Shown piece by piece: positions 54,074 through 61,887 of a stretch of 64,000 nucleotides of DNA (its first letter is position 1; the number at the start of each line of letters is the position of its first letter). The stretch is from positions 3,808,001 to 3,872,000 of the forward strand of contig NZ_LT607754.1 in the NCBI RefSeq assembly GCF_900090285.1, in the 5' to 3' direction. The stretch comes from Micromonospora inositola (GTDB lineage: Bacteria > Actinomycetota > Actinomycetes > Mycobacteriales > Micromonosporaceae). The translations under genes were made by a program, and so were the position numbers. Below the pieces are notes generated by a model that saw only the letters and a list, made by a program, of their open reading frames with translations, searched no databases and was not told the DNA's origin.

Positions 54074-55237
54074 GTGAGGCAGAAGCTCGCACGGGTGCTT
54101 GGTGGCGTAGCCATCACCGCGCTCGTTTTCAGTGGCGCGGCCTGCAAGGCCGACAGTGGTAGTGAGGCGAGCGGCGACAAGGCCGCCTGCGACCTGAAGA
54201 TCGGCTTCTTCGGCCCGCTGACCGGTGACGCCGCGGGTCTCGGTATCCACATGCGCAACGGCACCAAGCTGGCCATCGACCAGTACAACAAGGACAACGC
54301 GGACTGCAAGGTCAACCTGGCCGAGTACGACTCGCAGGGTGACCCGGCGAAGGCCCCGGCGCTGGCCCAGCAGGCGGTCGGCGACAGCAAGGTCGTCGGC
54401 ATCATCGGCCCGGCGTTCTCGGGTGAGTCCGAGGTGGCCGACCCGACCTTCGAGGAGGCCGGTCTCCCGATCATCACCCCGTCGGCGACCCGCCCGAGCC
54501 TGAGCACCAAGGGCTGGAAGATCTTCCACCGGGGCGTCGGTAACGACACCTCCCAGGGCCCGGCCGCCGGCCGCTACATCAAGAACGTCCTCAAGGCCGA
54601 AAAGGTCTACGTCGTGGACGACCAGTCGGCGTACGGCGCCGGCCTGGTGGACGAGGTCAAGAAGGTCATCGGCACGGCTGCCGGCGAGGACAAGATCCAG
54701 GTCAAGCAGACCAACTTCTCCGCCGTCGTCACCAAGATCCAGAGCAGCGGCGCCAACGTCCTCTTCTTCGGTGGCTACTACACCGAGGCCGGCCTGCTGC
54801 TCAAGCAGCTCAAGGGCGCGGGCTGGAAGGGCACCATGGTCGCCGGTGACGGCGTCAACGACGCCAACTTCATCAAGGTCGCCGGCGAGCAGGTCGCCGA
54901 GGGCACCATCCTGACCTGCCCGTGCGCCCCGGCCACCGCGGCCAAGGGCACCTTCGTGACCGACTACAAGGCGGCCTTCGACAACGCCGAGCCGGGCACC
55001 TACGCCGACGTGTCGTACGACATCACCAAGATCATGCTCGAGGGCATCAAGGCCGGCAAGGGCACCCGCGCCGACCTGCTCAGCTTCATCAACTCCTACA
55101 ACAAGGCGGGTGGCGCCACCGGCGTGACCTACAAGTTCGAGGCCAACGGTGAGCTGGACCCGGCCCAGGTGCTGGTCTGGGCCTTCAAGGTGAACGCGGG
55201 CAAGGTCGTCCCCGACATCGAGATCCCCAAGGCCTGA
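54074..55237 (+). CDS. livJ: Branched-chain amino acid ABC transporter, substrate-binding lipoprotein
   Basis: The 387-residue protein has a lipoprotein signal, MRQKLARVLGGVAITALVFS, with lipobox SGAAC at about 20-24. The periplasmic-binding type I fold begins DLKIGFFGPLTGDAAGLGIHM, and YDSQGDPAKAPALAQQAV and GPAFSGESEVADPTFEEAGLPIITPSAT are typical of LivJ/LivK. It captures leucine, isoleucine or valine outside the membrane. GTG 54074 follows GGAGGAGGG. A 13-bp hairpin separates it from livH. Lgt in this window would lipidate it. Confidence 0.94.
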   Translation: MRQKLARVLGGVAITALVFSGAACKADSGSEASGDKAACDLKIGFFGPLTGDAAGLGIHMRNGTKLAIDQYNKDNADCKVNLAEYDSQGDPAKAPALAQQAVGDSKVVGIIGPAFSGESEVADPTFEEAGLPIITPSATRPSLSTKGWKIFHRGVGNDTSQGPAAGRYIKNVLKAEKVYVVDDQSAYGAGLVDEVKKVIGTAAGEDKIQVKQTNFSAVVTKIQSSGANVLFFGGYYTEAGLLLKQLKGAGWKGTMVAGDGVNDANFIKVAGEQVAEGTILTCPCAPATAAKGTFVTDYKAAFDNAEPGTYADVSYDITKIMLEGIKAGKGTRADLLSFINSYNKAGGATGVTYKFEANGELDPAQVLVWAFKVNAGKVVPDIEIPKA

Positions 55238-55274
55238 CCGGTTCTGTCCGGTCCCGCCACGGGACACCAGGTGT

Positions 55275-55304
55275 GTGCGGCCGGGAGCTTTCTCCCGGCC
55301 GCAC
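55275..55304 (+). terminator. Intercistronic hairpin between livJ and livH
   Basis: GTGCGGCCGGGAG and CTCCCGGCCGCAC pair perfectly over 13 bp around CTTT, 37 nt after the livJ stop and 29 nt before the livH start. It is probably a partial terminator or 3' stabiliser giving more binding protein than permease. Confidence 0.8.
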
Positions 55305-55333
55305 CGCTTGGCCGCAACAGTTGGAGCCCTCAC

Positions 55334-56284
55334 TTGAACTTCGATGAGCTGTTCGGGAACTTCCCGGCACTGACCATCACCGGGCTGGAACAGGGCGCAA
55401 TCTACGCGCTCGTCGCCCTCGGTTACACCCTGGTGTACGGCGTCCTGCGCCTGATCAACTTCGCCCACTCCGAGGTCTTCATGGTCGGTACCTTCGCCGC
55501 CCTGTGGACCTGGGAGGCCCTCGGCTACAACCAGAACTCCCCGGCGCCGGCCTTCGGCCCGCTGATCGCGGCGATCCTCGCCGGCCTCGCCGTCGCGATC
55601 GTCGCCTCGGCGGCCACCGCGGTCACCGTCGAACTGGTCGCCTACCGTCCGCTGCGCCGGCGGAACGCCCCGCCACTGGCCTTCCTCATCACCGCGATCG
55701 GCGCCTCGTTCGTGCTCTCCGAGTCGTTCGGCATCGGCACCGAGCGCGCGCCGTTCGGCATGCCGACGCTGATCCCGCGGGACACGGTCTTCACCGTCTT
55801 CGGCGCCGCGGTGACCAACGTCCAGCTGCTGATCCTCGCCGTGACCCTGCTGATGATGGTCGGCCTGGACCAGTTCGTGAACCGCAGCCGGCTCGGGCGG
55901 GGCATCCGCGCCGTCGCCCAGGACCCGGACACCGCCGCCCTGATGGGCGTCAACAAGAACCGGGTCATCCTGCTGGTCTTCGTGCTCGGTGGCATCATGG
56001 CCGGCGTGGCGGCCCTGCTCTGGGACGTCCGGTACGAGTTCACCAAGTTCAACGTCGGCTTCCTGATCGGGCTCAAGGCCTTCTCGGCCGCGGTGCTCGG
56101 CGGCATCGGCAACCTGCGCGGGGCGCTGCTCGGCGGCCTGCTGCTGGGGGTGGCGGAGAACTACGCCGCCGGTCTGTTCGGTGGAGAATGGAAGGACTTC
56201 ACCGCCTTCGTGCTGCTGGTCGTACTGCTGATGTTCCGGCCCACCGGACTGCTCGGCGAATCTCTCGGGAGGGCGCGCGCATGA
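55334..56284 (+). CDS. livH: Branched-chain amino acid ABC transporter permease
   Basis: The 316-residue membrane protein has about eight helices. ITGLEQGAIYALVALGYTLVYG, RLINFAHSEVFMVG, AVAQDPDTAALMGVNKNRV and KAFSAAVLGGIGNLRGALLGG are LivH signatures. TTG 55334 is chosen: no ATG or GTG lies at the right place, GGAG is 8 nt upstream, and the family begins with NFDELF-like sequence. It overlaps livM by 4 nt (ATGA). Confidence 0.94.
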   Translation: MNFDELFGNFPALTITGLEQGAIYALVALGYTLVYGVLRLINFAHSEVFMVGTFAALWTWEALGYNQNSPAPAFGPLIAAILAGLAVAIVASAATAVTVELVAYRPLRRRNAPPLAFLITAIGASFVLSESFGIGTERAPFGMPTLIPRDTVFTVFGAAVTNVQLLILAVTLLMMVGLDQFVNRSRLGRGIRAVAQDPDTAALMGVNKNRVILLVFVLGGIMAGVAALLWDVRYEFTKFNVGFLIGLKAFSAAVLGGIGNLRGALLGGLLLGVAENYAAGLFGGEWKDFTAFVLLVVLLMFRPTGLLGESLGRARA

Positions 56285-57435
56285 CCGCCACCGTGGACAA
56301 GGGACGGACCTCGGCGCTCAAGGGCCGATGGGCGGCCATGCCGAAGCAGGTGCGCTGGGCCGGGCTCGCGGCCCTGGTCGTGCTGCTCTACATCCTGCCC
56401 AACAAGTGGTTCTACGAGTACCTCGGCTTCCCGATCGGCAGCGAGTACTTCGCCCTCTACACCACCCAGTCGGACTTCGCCGCGGTGCTCTTCGACACCG
56501 CGATCTTCGTGCTGCTGGCCGTGGGGCTCAACGTCGTGGTCGGCTTCACCGGCCTGCTCGACCTCGGCTACTTCGGCTTCTACGCGGTCGGCGCGTACAC
56601 GGTGGCGCTGCTGACCTCGCCGGAGAGTCGGTTCGGGACGAACTGGCCGTGGCTGGCGGCGGTGCCGGTGGCGATCGCGGTGGCGATGATCTCCGGGGTG
56701 ATCCTCGGCGGGCCGACGCTGCGGCTGCGCGGTGACTACCTGGCGATCGTGACCCTCGGCTTCGCCGAGATGATCCGGCTCTACGCCTCGAATCAGAACG
56801 GCCTGCTCGGAGGCCAGCGGGGCATCCCGCAGGTGCCGCACCCGCCGGGCACCGGCTCGGACGGCAAGCCGCTGTTCAGCGTGGTGGACTCCAAGCCCTA
56901 CTACTGGCTGATCCTGACCCTGATCATCGTGATCATCTTCGCGATGCGGAACCTGGCCAACAGCCGGGTCGGCCGGGCCTGGGTCGCCATCCGGGAGGAC
57001 GAGGACGCCGCCGAGATCATGGGCGTGCCGACGTTCAAGTACAAGCTCTGGGCGTTCGCCATCGGCGCGGCGGTCGGTGGCCTCACCGGCGCGATCTTCG
57101 CCGGCAAGCAGACGTTCATCAACTCGGACAGCTTCCAGCTGGAGAGCTCGATCCTGGTGCTCGCCGCGGTCATTCTCGGCGGCGCCGGCAACATCAAGGG
57201 CGCGATCGTCGGTGGCGCGATCACCTGGTACCTGCCGGAGTGGCTGCGCGGTGCCGGTGACCTGATCGGGGTCGAGTTCAACGCGGCCGAGTACCGGATC
57301 CTCATCTTCGGCCTGGTCGTCATCGTCATGATGATCTTCCGACCGCAGGGCATCGTGCCCAACCGGCGGCGGGCGGCCGAGTTCGCAGACCGGCGCAAGG
57401 AAGCGGTCCCCCAGGAGACGGTGCCCAATGAGTGA
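56281..57435 (+). CDS. livM: Branched-chain amino acid ABC transporter permease
   Basis: The 384-residue membrane protein has LNVVVGFTGLLDLGYFGFYAVGAY, GDYLAIVTLGFAEMIR, WVAIREDEDAAEIMGVPTFKYK and AVILGGAGNIKGAIVGG as LivM motifs. An N-terminal extension of about 60 residues holds an extra helix. ATG 56281 overlaps the livH stop; an open frame before it is a shifted reading of livH. Its C-terminus overlaps livG by 8 nt. It forms the channel with LivH. Confidence 0.94.
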   Translation: MTATVDKGRTSALKGRWAAMPKQVRWAGLAALVVLLYILPNKWFYEYLGFPIGSEYFALYTTQSDFAAVLFDTAIFVLLAVGLNVVVGFTGLLDLGYFGFYAVGAYTVALLTSPESRFGTNWPWLAAVPVAIAVAMISGVILGGPTLRLRGDYLAIVTLGFAEMIRLYASNQNGLLGGQRGIPQVPHPPGTGSDGKPLFSVVDSKPYYWLILTLIIVIIFAMRNLANSRVGRAWVAIREDEDAAEIMGVPTFKYKLWAFAIGAAVGGLTGAIFAGKQTFINSDSFQLESSILVLAAVILGGAGNIKGAIVGGAITWYLPEWLRGAGDLIGVEFNAAEYRILIFGLVVIVMMIFRPQGIVPNRRRAAEFADRRKEAVPQETVPNE

Positions 57436-58348
57436 GCCGCAGATGCACAGCGAGCGGGACGAGACCAGCGAGCGGGACATCGCCGACGACGGTCGCAGCA
57501 CCGTCGGCACCCCGCCGGAGAAGGGTTCGGACACGCCGGTGGAGTCCACCCCCGGCGCCACGGATCCGGCCGGCCGGGAGCCGCTGCTGGAGGTCGACCA
57601 CGTCACCCTCCGCTTCGGCGGTGTGGTCGCCCTCAACGACGTCGCGTTCACCCTGTACAAGGGGGAGATCCTCGGCCTGATCGGCCCGAACGGCGCCGGC
57701 AAGACGACCTGCTTCAACGCGATGACCGGCGTCTACCGGCCCACCGAGGGCGAGATCCGGTTCAAGGGGCAGCGCACCAACGGCAGGCGCCGGTCCTGGA
57801 TCACCAAGGCCGGCATCGCCCGGACGTTCCAGAACATCCGGCTCTTCCCGGAGATGACCGCGCTGGAGAACGTGATGGTGGGCGCGGACGCCCACCACAA
57901 GACCAGCGTGATCTCCGCGATGTTCCGGCTGCCCCGGCACTGGCGGGAGGAGCGGCAGGGCCGGGACAAGGCGTACGAGCTGTTGCGCTTCGTCGGTATC
58001 GAGCGGCGCGCCGGCGAGCTGTCGCGCAACCTCTCGTACGGCGAGCAGCGGCGGCTGGAGATCGCCCGGGCGCTGGCGACCGATCCCACCCTGCTCTGCC
58101 TGGACGAGCCGGCCGCCGGCTTCACCCCGGCGGAGAAGGAGGAGTTGCTCGGCCTGATCCGTAAGATTCGGGACAACGGCACGACGGTGCTGCTGATCGA
58201 GCACGACATGCGTCTCGTCATGGGCGTGACCGATCGGATCGTGGTGCTGGAGTTCGGCAAGAAGATCGCCGAGGGCCTGCCGGCCCAGGTCCGCGAGGAC
58301 CCGAAGGTGATCGCGGCCTACCTGGGGGTGCCGACCGATGCTGCTTGA
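57428..58348 (+). CDS. livG: Branched-chain amino acid ABC transporter ATP-binding protein
   Basis: The 306-residue ATPase has Walker A GPNGAGKTT at about residue 84, the LivG insert around RTFQNIRLFPEMTALENVMVG, the signature LSYGEQRRLEIARAL, Walker B LLCLDEPAAGF and H-loop LIEHDMRLVM. About 50 hydrophilic residues at the N-terminus are extra relative to typical LivG. ATG 57428 overlaps livM by 8 nt; the real start could be internal, but no better one has a ribosome site. It overlaps livF by 11 nt. Confidence 0.95.
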   Translation: MSEPQMHSERDETSERDIADDGRSTVGTPPEKGSDTPVESTPGATDPAGREPLLEVDHVTLRFGGVVALNDVAFTLYKGEILGLIGPNGAGKTTCFNAMTGVYRPTEGEIRFKGQRTNGRRRSWITKAGIARTFQNIRLFPEMTALENVMVGADAHHKTSVISAMFRLPRHWREERQGRDKAYELLRFVGIERRAGELSRNLSYGEQRRLEIARALATDPTLLCLDEPAAGFTPAEKEELLGLIRKIRDNGTTVLLIEHDMRLVMGVTDRIVVLEFGKKIAEGLPAQVREDPKVIAAYLGVPTDAA

Positions 58349-59048
58349 GATCAAGGACCTGACCCTGCTGTACGGCCGGATCCAGGCGCTGCACGGGATC
58401 AGCCTGGCGGTCAACGAGGGTGAGGTGGTGGCCCTGATCGGCGCCAACGGCGCCGGCAAGACCACCACCATGCGGGCCATCTCCGGGCTCCGCCCGGTGG
58501 CCCAGGGCTCGATCGTCTTCGACGGCACCGACGTCACCCGGATGCGGGCCGACCTGCGGGTGGTCCGGGGCATCGGGCAGGCGCCCGAGGGCCGGGGCGT
58601 CTTCCCCGGCATGACCGTCCTGGAGAACCTGGAGATGGGGGCGTACACCCGCCGGGACCGGGCCGGCATCGCCGAGGACCTGAAGATGGTCATGGACCTC
58701 TTCCCCCGGCTGGCCGAGCGGCGCAAGCAGGCCGGCGGCACGCTCTCCGGCGGCGAGCAGCAGATGCTCGCGGTCGGTCGGGCGCTGATGGCCCGGCCGC
58801 GGCTGCTGCTGCTCGACGAGCCGTCGATGGGGCTCGCCCCGATGCTGATCCAGCAGATCTTCGAGATCATCACCCGGATCAACGAGCAGGGCACCACGAT
58901 CCTGCTCGTGGAACAGAACGCCCAGCAGGCGCTTTCCCGCGCCCACCGGGGCTACGTGCTGGAGACCGGCCGGATCGTCAAGGAGGGCACCGGCCAGGAC
59001 CTGCTGCACGACCCGGCGGTCAAGGAGGCGTACCTTGGCGTGGCCTGA
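58338..59048 (+). CDS. livF: Branched-chain amino acid ABC transporter ATP-binding protein
   Basis: The 236-residue ATPase has Walker A GANGAGKTT, GIGQAPEGRGVFPGMTVLENLEMGA (LivF-type Q-loop region), the signature LSGGEQQMLAVGRALM, Walker B LLLLDEPSMGLAP and H-loop LVEQNAQQAL. It completes the LivJHMGF set. ATG 58338 lies inside the end of livG. A 45-nt gap follows before the next transporter's binding protein, and no clear terminator was seen there. Confidence 0.96.
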   Translation: MLLEIKDLTLLYGRIQALHGISLAVNEGEVVALIGANGAGKTTTMRAISGLRPVAQGSIVFDGTDVTRMRADLRVVRGIGQAPEGRGVFPGMTVLENLEMGAYTRRDRAGIAEDLKMVMDLFPRLAERRKQAGGTLSGGEQQMLAVGRALMARPRLLLLDEPSMGLAPMLIQQIFEIITRINEQGTTILLVEQNAQQALSRAHRGYVLETGRIVKEGTGQDLLHDPAVKEAYLGVA

Positions 59049-59093
59049 GGCGCTCGGCGACTGAGGCGTACATCCTGCAAGAAGGAGTTGTTC

Positions 59094-59999
59094 ATGTTCA
59101 CCCCTCATAACCGCTGGCGGGCGGCGCTCGGCGTCGCCGGTGCAGCCATGCTCACCGTGTCGCTGGCCGCCTGTGGCGAGGAGGCCGGCACCGAGCAGCC
59201 CGGCGCCGGCCCCTCCGTGACGGCCACGGCCGACTCGGCCCTGGCCGCGAAGGTGCCCGACGCGATCAAGTCGGACGGCAAGATCGTGGTCGGCACCGAT
59301 TCGACGTACGCCCCGGCGGAGTTCCTGGACCCGGACGGCAAGACCGTGGTCGGGTTCGACGTGGAGCTGTTCACGGCGGTCGCCGCGAAGCTCGGCCTGA
59401 AGGCGGAGTTCGTCTCCGCGCCGTTCGGCGACATCATCTCCGGGGTCAACTCCGGCAAGTACGAGGTCGGCGTCTCGTCGTTCACCGTCAACGACGAGCG
59501 CAAGCAGCAGGCCAACATGGTCAGCTACTTCCAGGTCGGCACGCAGTGGGTGACCAAGAAGGGCAACCCGGCCGGCGTGACGCTGGACAACGCCTGCGGC
59601 AAGAAGATCGCCGTGCAGAAGGACACCGTCCAGGTCGAGGACATCCAGAAGCGCTCCAAGGCGTGCACCGACGGTGGCAAGAAGGCGATCACCATCGAGC
59701 AGTTCCCGGGCCAGGACGCCGCGACGGCGGCGGTCGTCTCCGGCAAGGACGACGCGATGCTCGCCGACTACCCGGTCGGGGTGTACGCGGTGACCCAGTC
59801 CAACGGCGCGCTGGACCTGCTCGACAAGCAGTACGAGGCGGCCCCGTACGGCTACGTCGTGAGCAAGGACCAGGCGGCCTTCGCCGAGGCCGTCCGGGAC
59901 GCGACGAAGGCGCTGGTCGCCGACGGCTCGTACAAGACTGTGCTCGACAAGTGGAAGGTTGGGGACGGCGCGATCACGGATCCCGCGATCAACCCGTAA
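59094..59999 (+). CDS. Polar amino acid ABC transporter, substrate-binding lipoprotein
   Basis: The 301-residue protein has a lipoprotein signal, MFTPHNRWRAALGVAGAAML, with lipobox SLAAC near residue 27. The family 3 solute-binding fold begins KIVVGTDSTYAPAEFLDPDG and includes VGFDVELFTAVAAKLGLKAEF and GVSSFTVNDERKQQANMVSYF. Close relatives bind glutamate, glutamine or basic amino acids. ATG 59094 has GAAGGAG 6 nt upstream; TTG 59088 is less likely. Permease and ATPase genes follow at once. Confidence 0.93.
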   Translation: MFTPHNRWRAALGVAGAAMLTVSLAACGEEAGTEQPGAGPSVTATADSALAAKVPDAIKSDGKIVVGTDSTYAPAEFLDPDGKTVVGFDVELFTAVAAKLGLKAEFVSAPFGDIISGVNSGKYEVGVSSFTVNDERKQQANMVSYFQVGTQWVTKKGNPAGVTLDNACGKKIAVQKDTVQVEDIQKRSKACTDGGKKAITIEQFPGQDAATAAVVSGKDDAMLADYPVGVYAVTQSNGALDLLDKQYEAAPYGYVVSKDQAAFAEAVRDATKALVADGSYKTVLDKWKVGDGAITDPAINP

Positions 60000-60005
60000 C
60001 GCGAC

Positions 60006-60995
60006 ATGACAACCGACGAAGCGACAACCGTACGGGCACGGCCGGAACCGATCCGTGCCGTGCCCGTACGGCATCCGGGGCGCTGGATCGCCGTGGCCGT
60101 GCTGGCTGTGCTGACCGCGATGTTCGTGCACCTGCTGGTGACCAACAAGGCGTTCAACTGGTCCTTCATGGTCGACAAGATGTTCCGCCCGCCGATCATC
60201 GAAGGCCTGCTGCGCGGCACCGTGCTGATGACCGTGAGCGCGATGCTGATCGGCGTCGGGCTCGGCGTGGTGATCGCGGTGGTGCGGCTGTCCGACAATC
60301 CGATCCTGCGCGGTGTGGGGTGGCTCTACACCTGGTTCTTCCGGGCCGTGCCGCGGCTGGTGCTGCTGGCCGTCTTCGGCAACATCGGGATCCTGTGGAG
60401 CCGGGTGGAGTTCGGGGTGCCCTTCGACACCCAGCTCGGCCACCTGTTCGGCATCGACAACCTGCAGTTGCGGCTCTTCGGCTTCTCCTCCCGGGACATC
60501 CTCACCGGCTTCATGGCCGGCCTGCTGGGGCTTGCCCTGTCCGAGGCGGCCTACATGGCCGAGATCGTCCGGGCCGGCATCCAGTCGGTGGACGAGGGGC
60601 AGACCGAGGCGGCCCAGGCGCTGGGTCTGAGTCGCGGGCAGCTGCTGCGTCGGGTGGTGCTGCCGCAGGCCATGCGGGTGATCATCCCGCCGACCGGCAA
60701 CGAGACCATCGCCATGCTCAAGGACACCTCCCTGCTGCTCTACGTGCCGGTCAGCGTCGAGCTGTTCTTCCAGCTCGACGCGGTCGGCAAGCGGACGTTC
60801 CAGATCTTCCCGATGTACGTCGCGGCCTGCCTGTGGTACCTGTTCCTGACCAGCATCCTGCTGGTCGGCCAGTACTTCCTGGAGCGGCACTTCGGCAAGG
60901 GGTACGGCACGGCCGGTCGGGCCCGGCTGCGGCTGCGCGGCATGGCCGCGGAGACCGGCGGCGGAGGTAATTCGGGGATGGTGGGACCGTCATGA
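60006..60995 (+). CDS. Polar amino acid ABC transporter permease
   Basis: The 329-residue permease has about six helices and the cytosolic EAA loop [52 protein letters not shown] is the His/Glu/Gln permease (HisM/GlnP) signature. An N-terminal cytosolic stretch of about 25 residues and an insert around [13 protein letters not shown] make it longer than minimal members. ATG 60006 is 6 nt after the binding protein. It overlaps the ATPase gene by 4 nt (ATGA). A single permease gene suggests a homodimeric channel. Confidence 0.93.
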   Translation: MTTDEATTVRARPEPIRAVPVRHPGRWIAVAVLAVLTAMFVHLLVTNKAFNWSFMVDKMFRPPIIEGLLRGTVLMTVSAMLIGVGLGVVIAVVRLSDNPILRGVGWLYTWFFRAVPRLVLLAVFGNIGILWSRVEFGVPFDTQLGHLFGIDNLQLRLFGFSSRDILTGFMAGLLGLALSEAAYMAEIVRAGIQSVDEGQTEAAQALGLSRGQLLRRVVLPQAMRVIIPPTGNETIAMLKDTSLLLYVPVSVELFFQLDAVGKRTFQIFPMYVAACLWYLFLTSILLVGQYFLERHFGKGYGTAGRARLRLRGMAAETGGGGNSGMVGPS

Positions 60996-61801
60996 CCGAG
61001 CTGATCGTCCCCACCCAGGCGGGCGCTCCGGCGGCGGAGTCCGGGCTGATGGTCCGGGCCGAGCAGGTGCACAAGTCGTTCGGCTCGCTGGAGGTGCTCA
61101 AGGGCATCGACCTGGAGGTCCGTGCCGGCGAGGTGTGCTGCCTGCTGGGGCCGTCCGGCTCCGGCAAGTCCACGTTCCTGCGCTGCATCAACCACCTCGA
61201 GAAGATCAACGCCGGCCGGATCTGGGTGGACGGCGACCTGATCGGCTACCGCGAGCGCGGCGGCAAGCTGCACGAGCTGCGCGAGAAGGAGGTGGCCGCG
61301 CAGCGCCGGGCGATCGGCATGGTCTTCCAGCGGTTCAACCTCTTCCCGCACATGACCGTGCTGCAGAACATCGTCGAGGCGCCGGTGCTGCTGGGGCGGG
61401 AGAAGAAGGCGGCCGCGCGGGACCGGGCCGCCGCCCTGCTGGAGCGGGTGGGGCTGGGCGACAAGCTCGGGTCGTACCCGGGTCAGCTCTCCGGCGGCCA
61501 GCAGCAGCGGGTGGCGATCGCCCGGGCCCTCGCCATGCGGCCGAAGCTGATGCTCTTCGACGAGCCGACCAGCGCGCTCGACCCGGAGCTGGTGGGCGAG
61601 GTCCTGGACGTGATGAAGGACCTGGCCCGGGACGGCATGACCATGATCGTGGTGACCCACGAGATCGGGTTCGCCCGCGAGGTCGGTGACTCGCTGATCT
61701 TCATGGACGGCGGCGTGGTGGTCGAGTCCGGCGCGCCCCGCGAGGTGATCGCCAGTCCGCGGCACGAGCGGACGAAGGCGTTCCTGGCCAAGGTGCTGTG
61801 A
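60992..61801 (+). CDS. Polar amino acid ABC transporter ATP-binding protein (GlnQ-like)
   Basis: The 269-residue ATPase has Walker [10 protein letters not shown] (about 51-59), [23 protein letters not shown] (GlnQ/HisP Q-loop), the signature [17 protein letters not shown], Walker [15 protein letters not shown] and H-loop [12 protein letters not shown]. About 20 extra residues precede the domain. It is the last gene of the three-gene transporter, followed by a perfect 14-bp terminator hairpin 5 nt after the stop. Confidence 0.96.
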   Translation: MTELIVPTQAGAPAAESGLMVRAEQVHKSFGSLEVLKGIDLEVRAGEVCCLLGPSGSGKSTFLRCINHLEKINAGRIWVDGDLIGYRERGGKLHELREKEVAAQRRAIGMVFQRFNLFPHMTVLQNIVEAPVLLGREKKAAARDRAAALLERVGLGDKLGSYPGQLSGGQQQRVAIARALAMRPKLMLFDEPTSALDPELVGEVLDVMKDLARDGMTMIVVTHEIGFAREVGDSLIFMDGGVVVESGAPREVIASPRHERTKAFLAKVL

Positions 61802-61806
61802 GGTAC

Positions 61807-61840
61807 GACCCTGGCGCGGCGGACCGGCCGCGCCAGGGTC
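61807..61840 (+). terminator. Terminator after the polar amino acid transporter operon
   Basis: GACCCTGGCGCGGC and GCCGCGCCAGGGTC pair over 14 bp around GGACCG, 5 nt past the stop. There is no U tract. Confidence 0.85.
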
Positions 61841-61887
61841 CGTGCCGGTGTCCCGGTCTGTCGTAACCCCGGACTAGAGTCGCTGCC

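Noticed and set aside
58218..60890. 890-codon open frame antisense to livG/livF and the binding protein genes
   Set aside because: It spans three well-recognised genes on the other strand and has shadow composition (Asp/Gly/His/Arg/Val).
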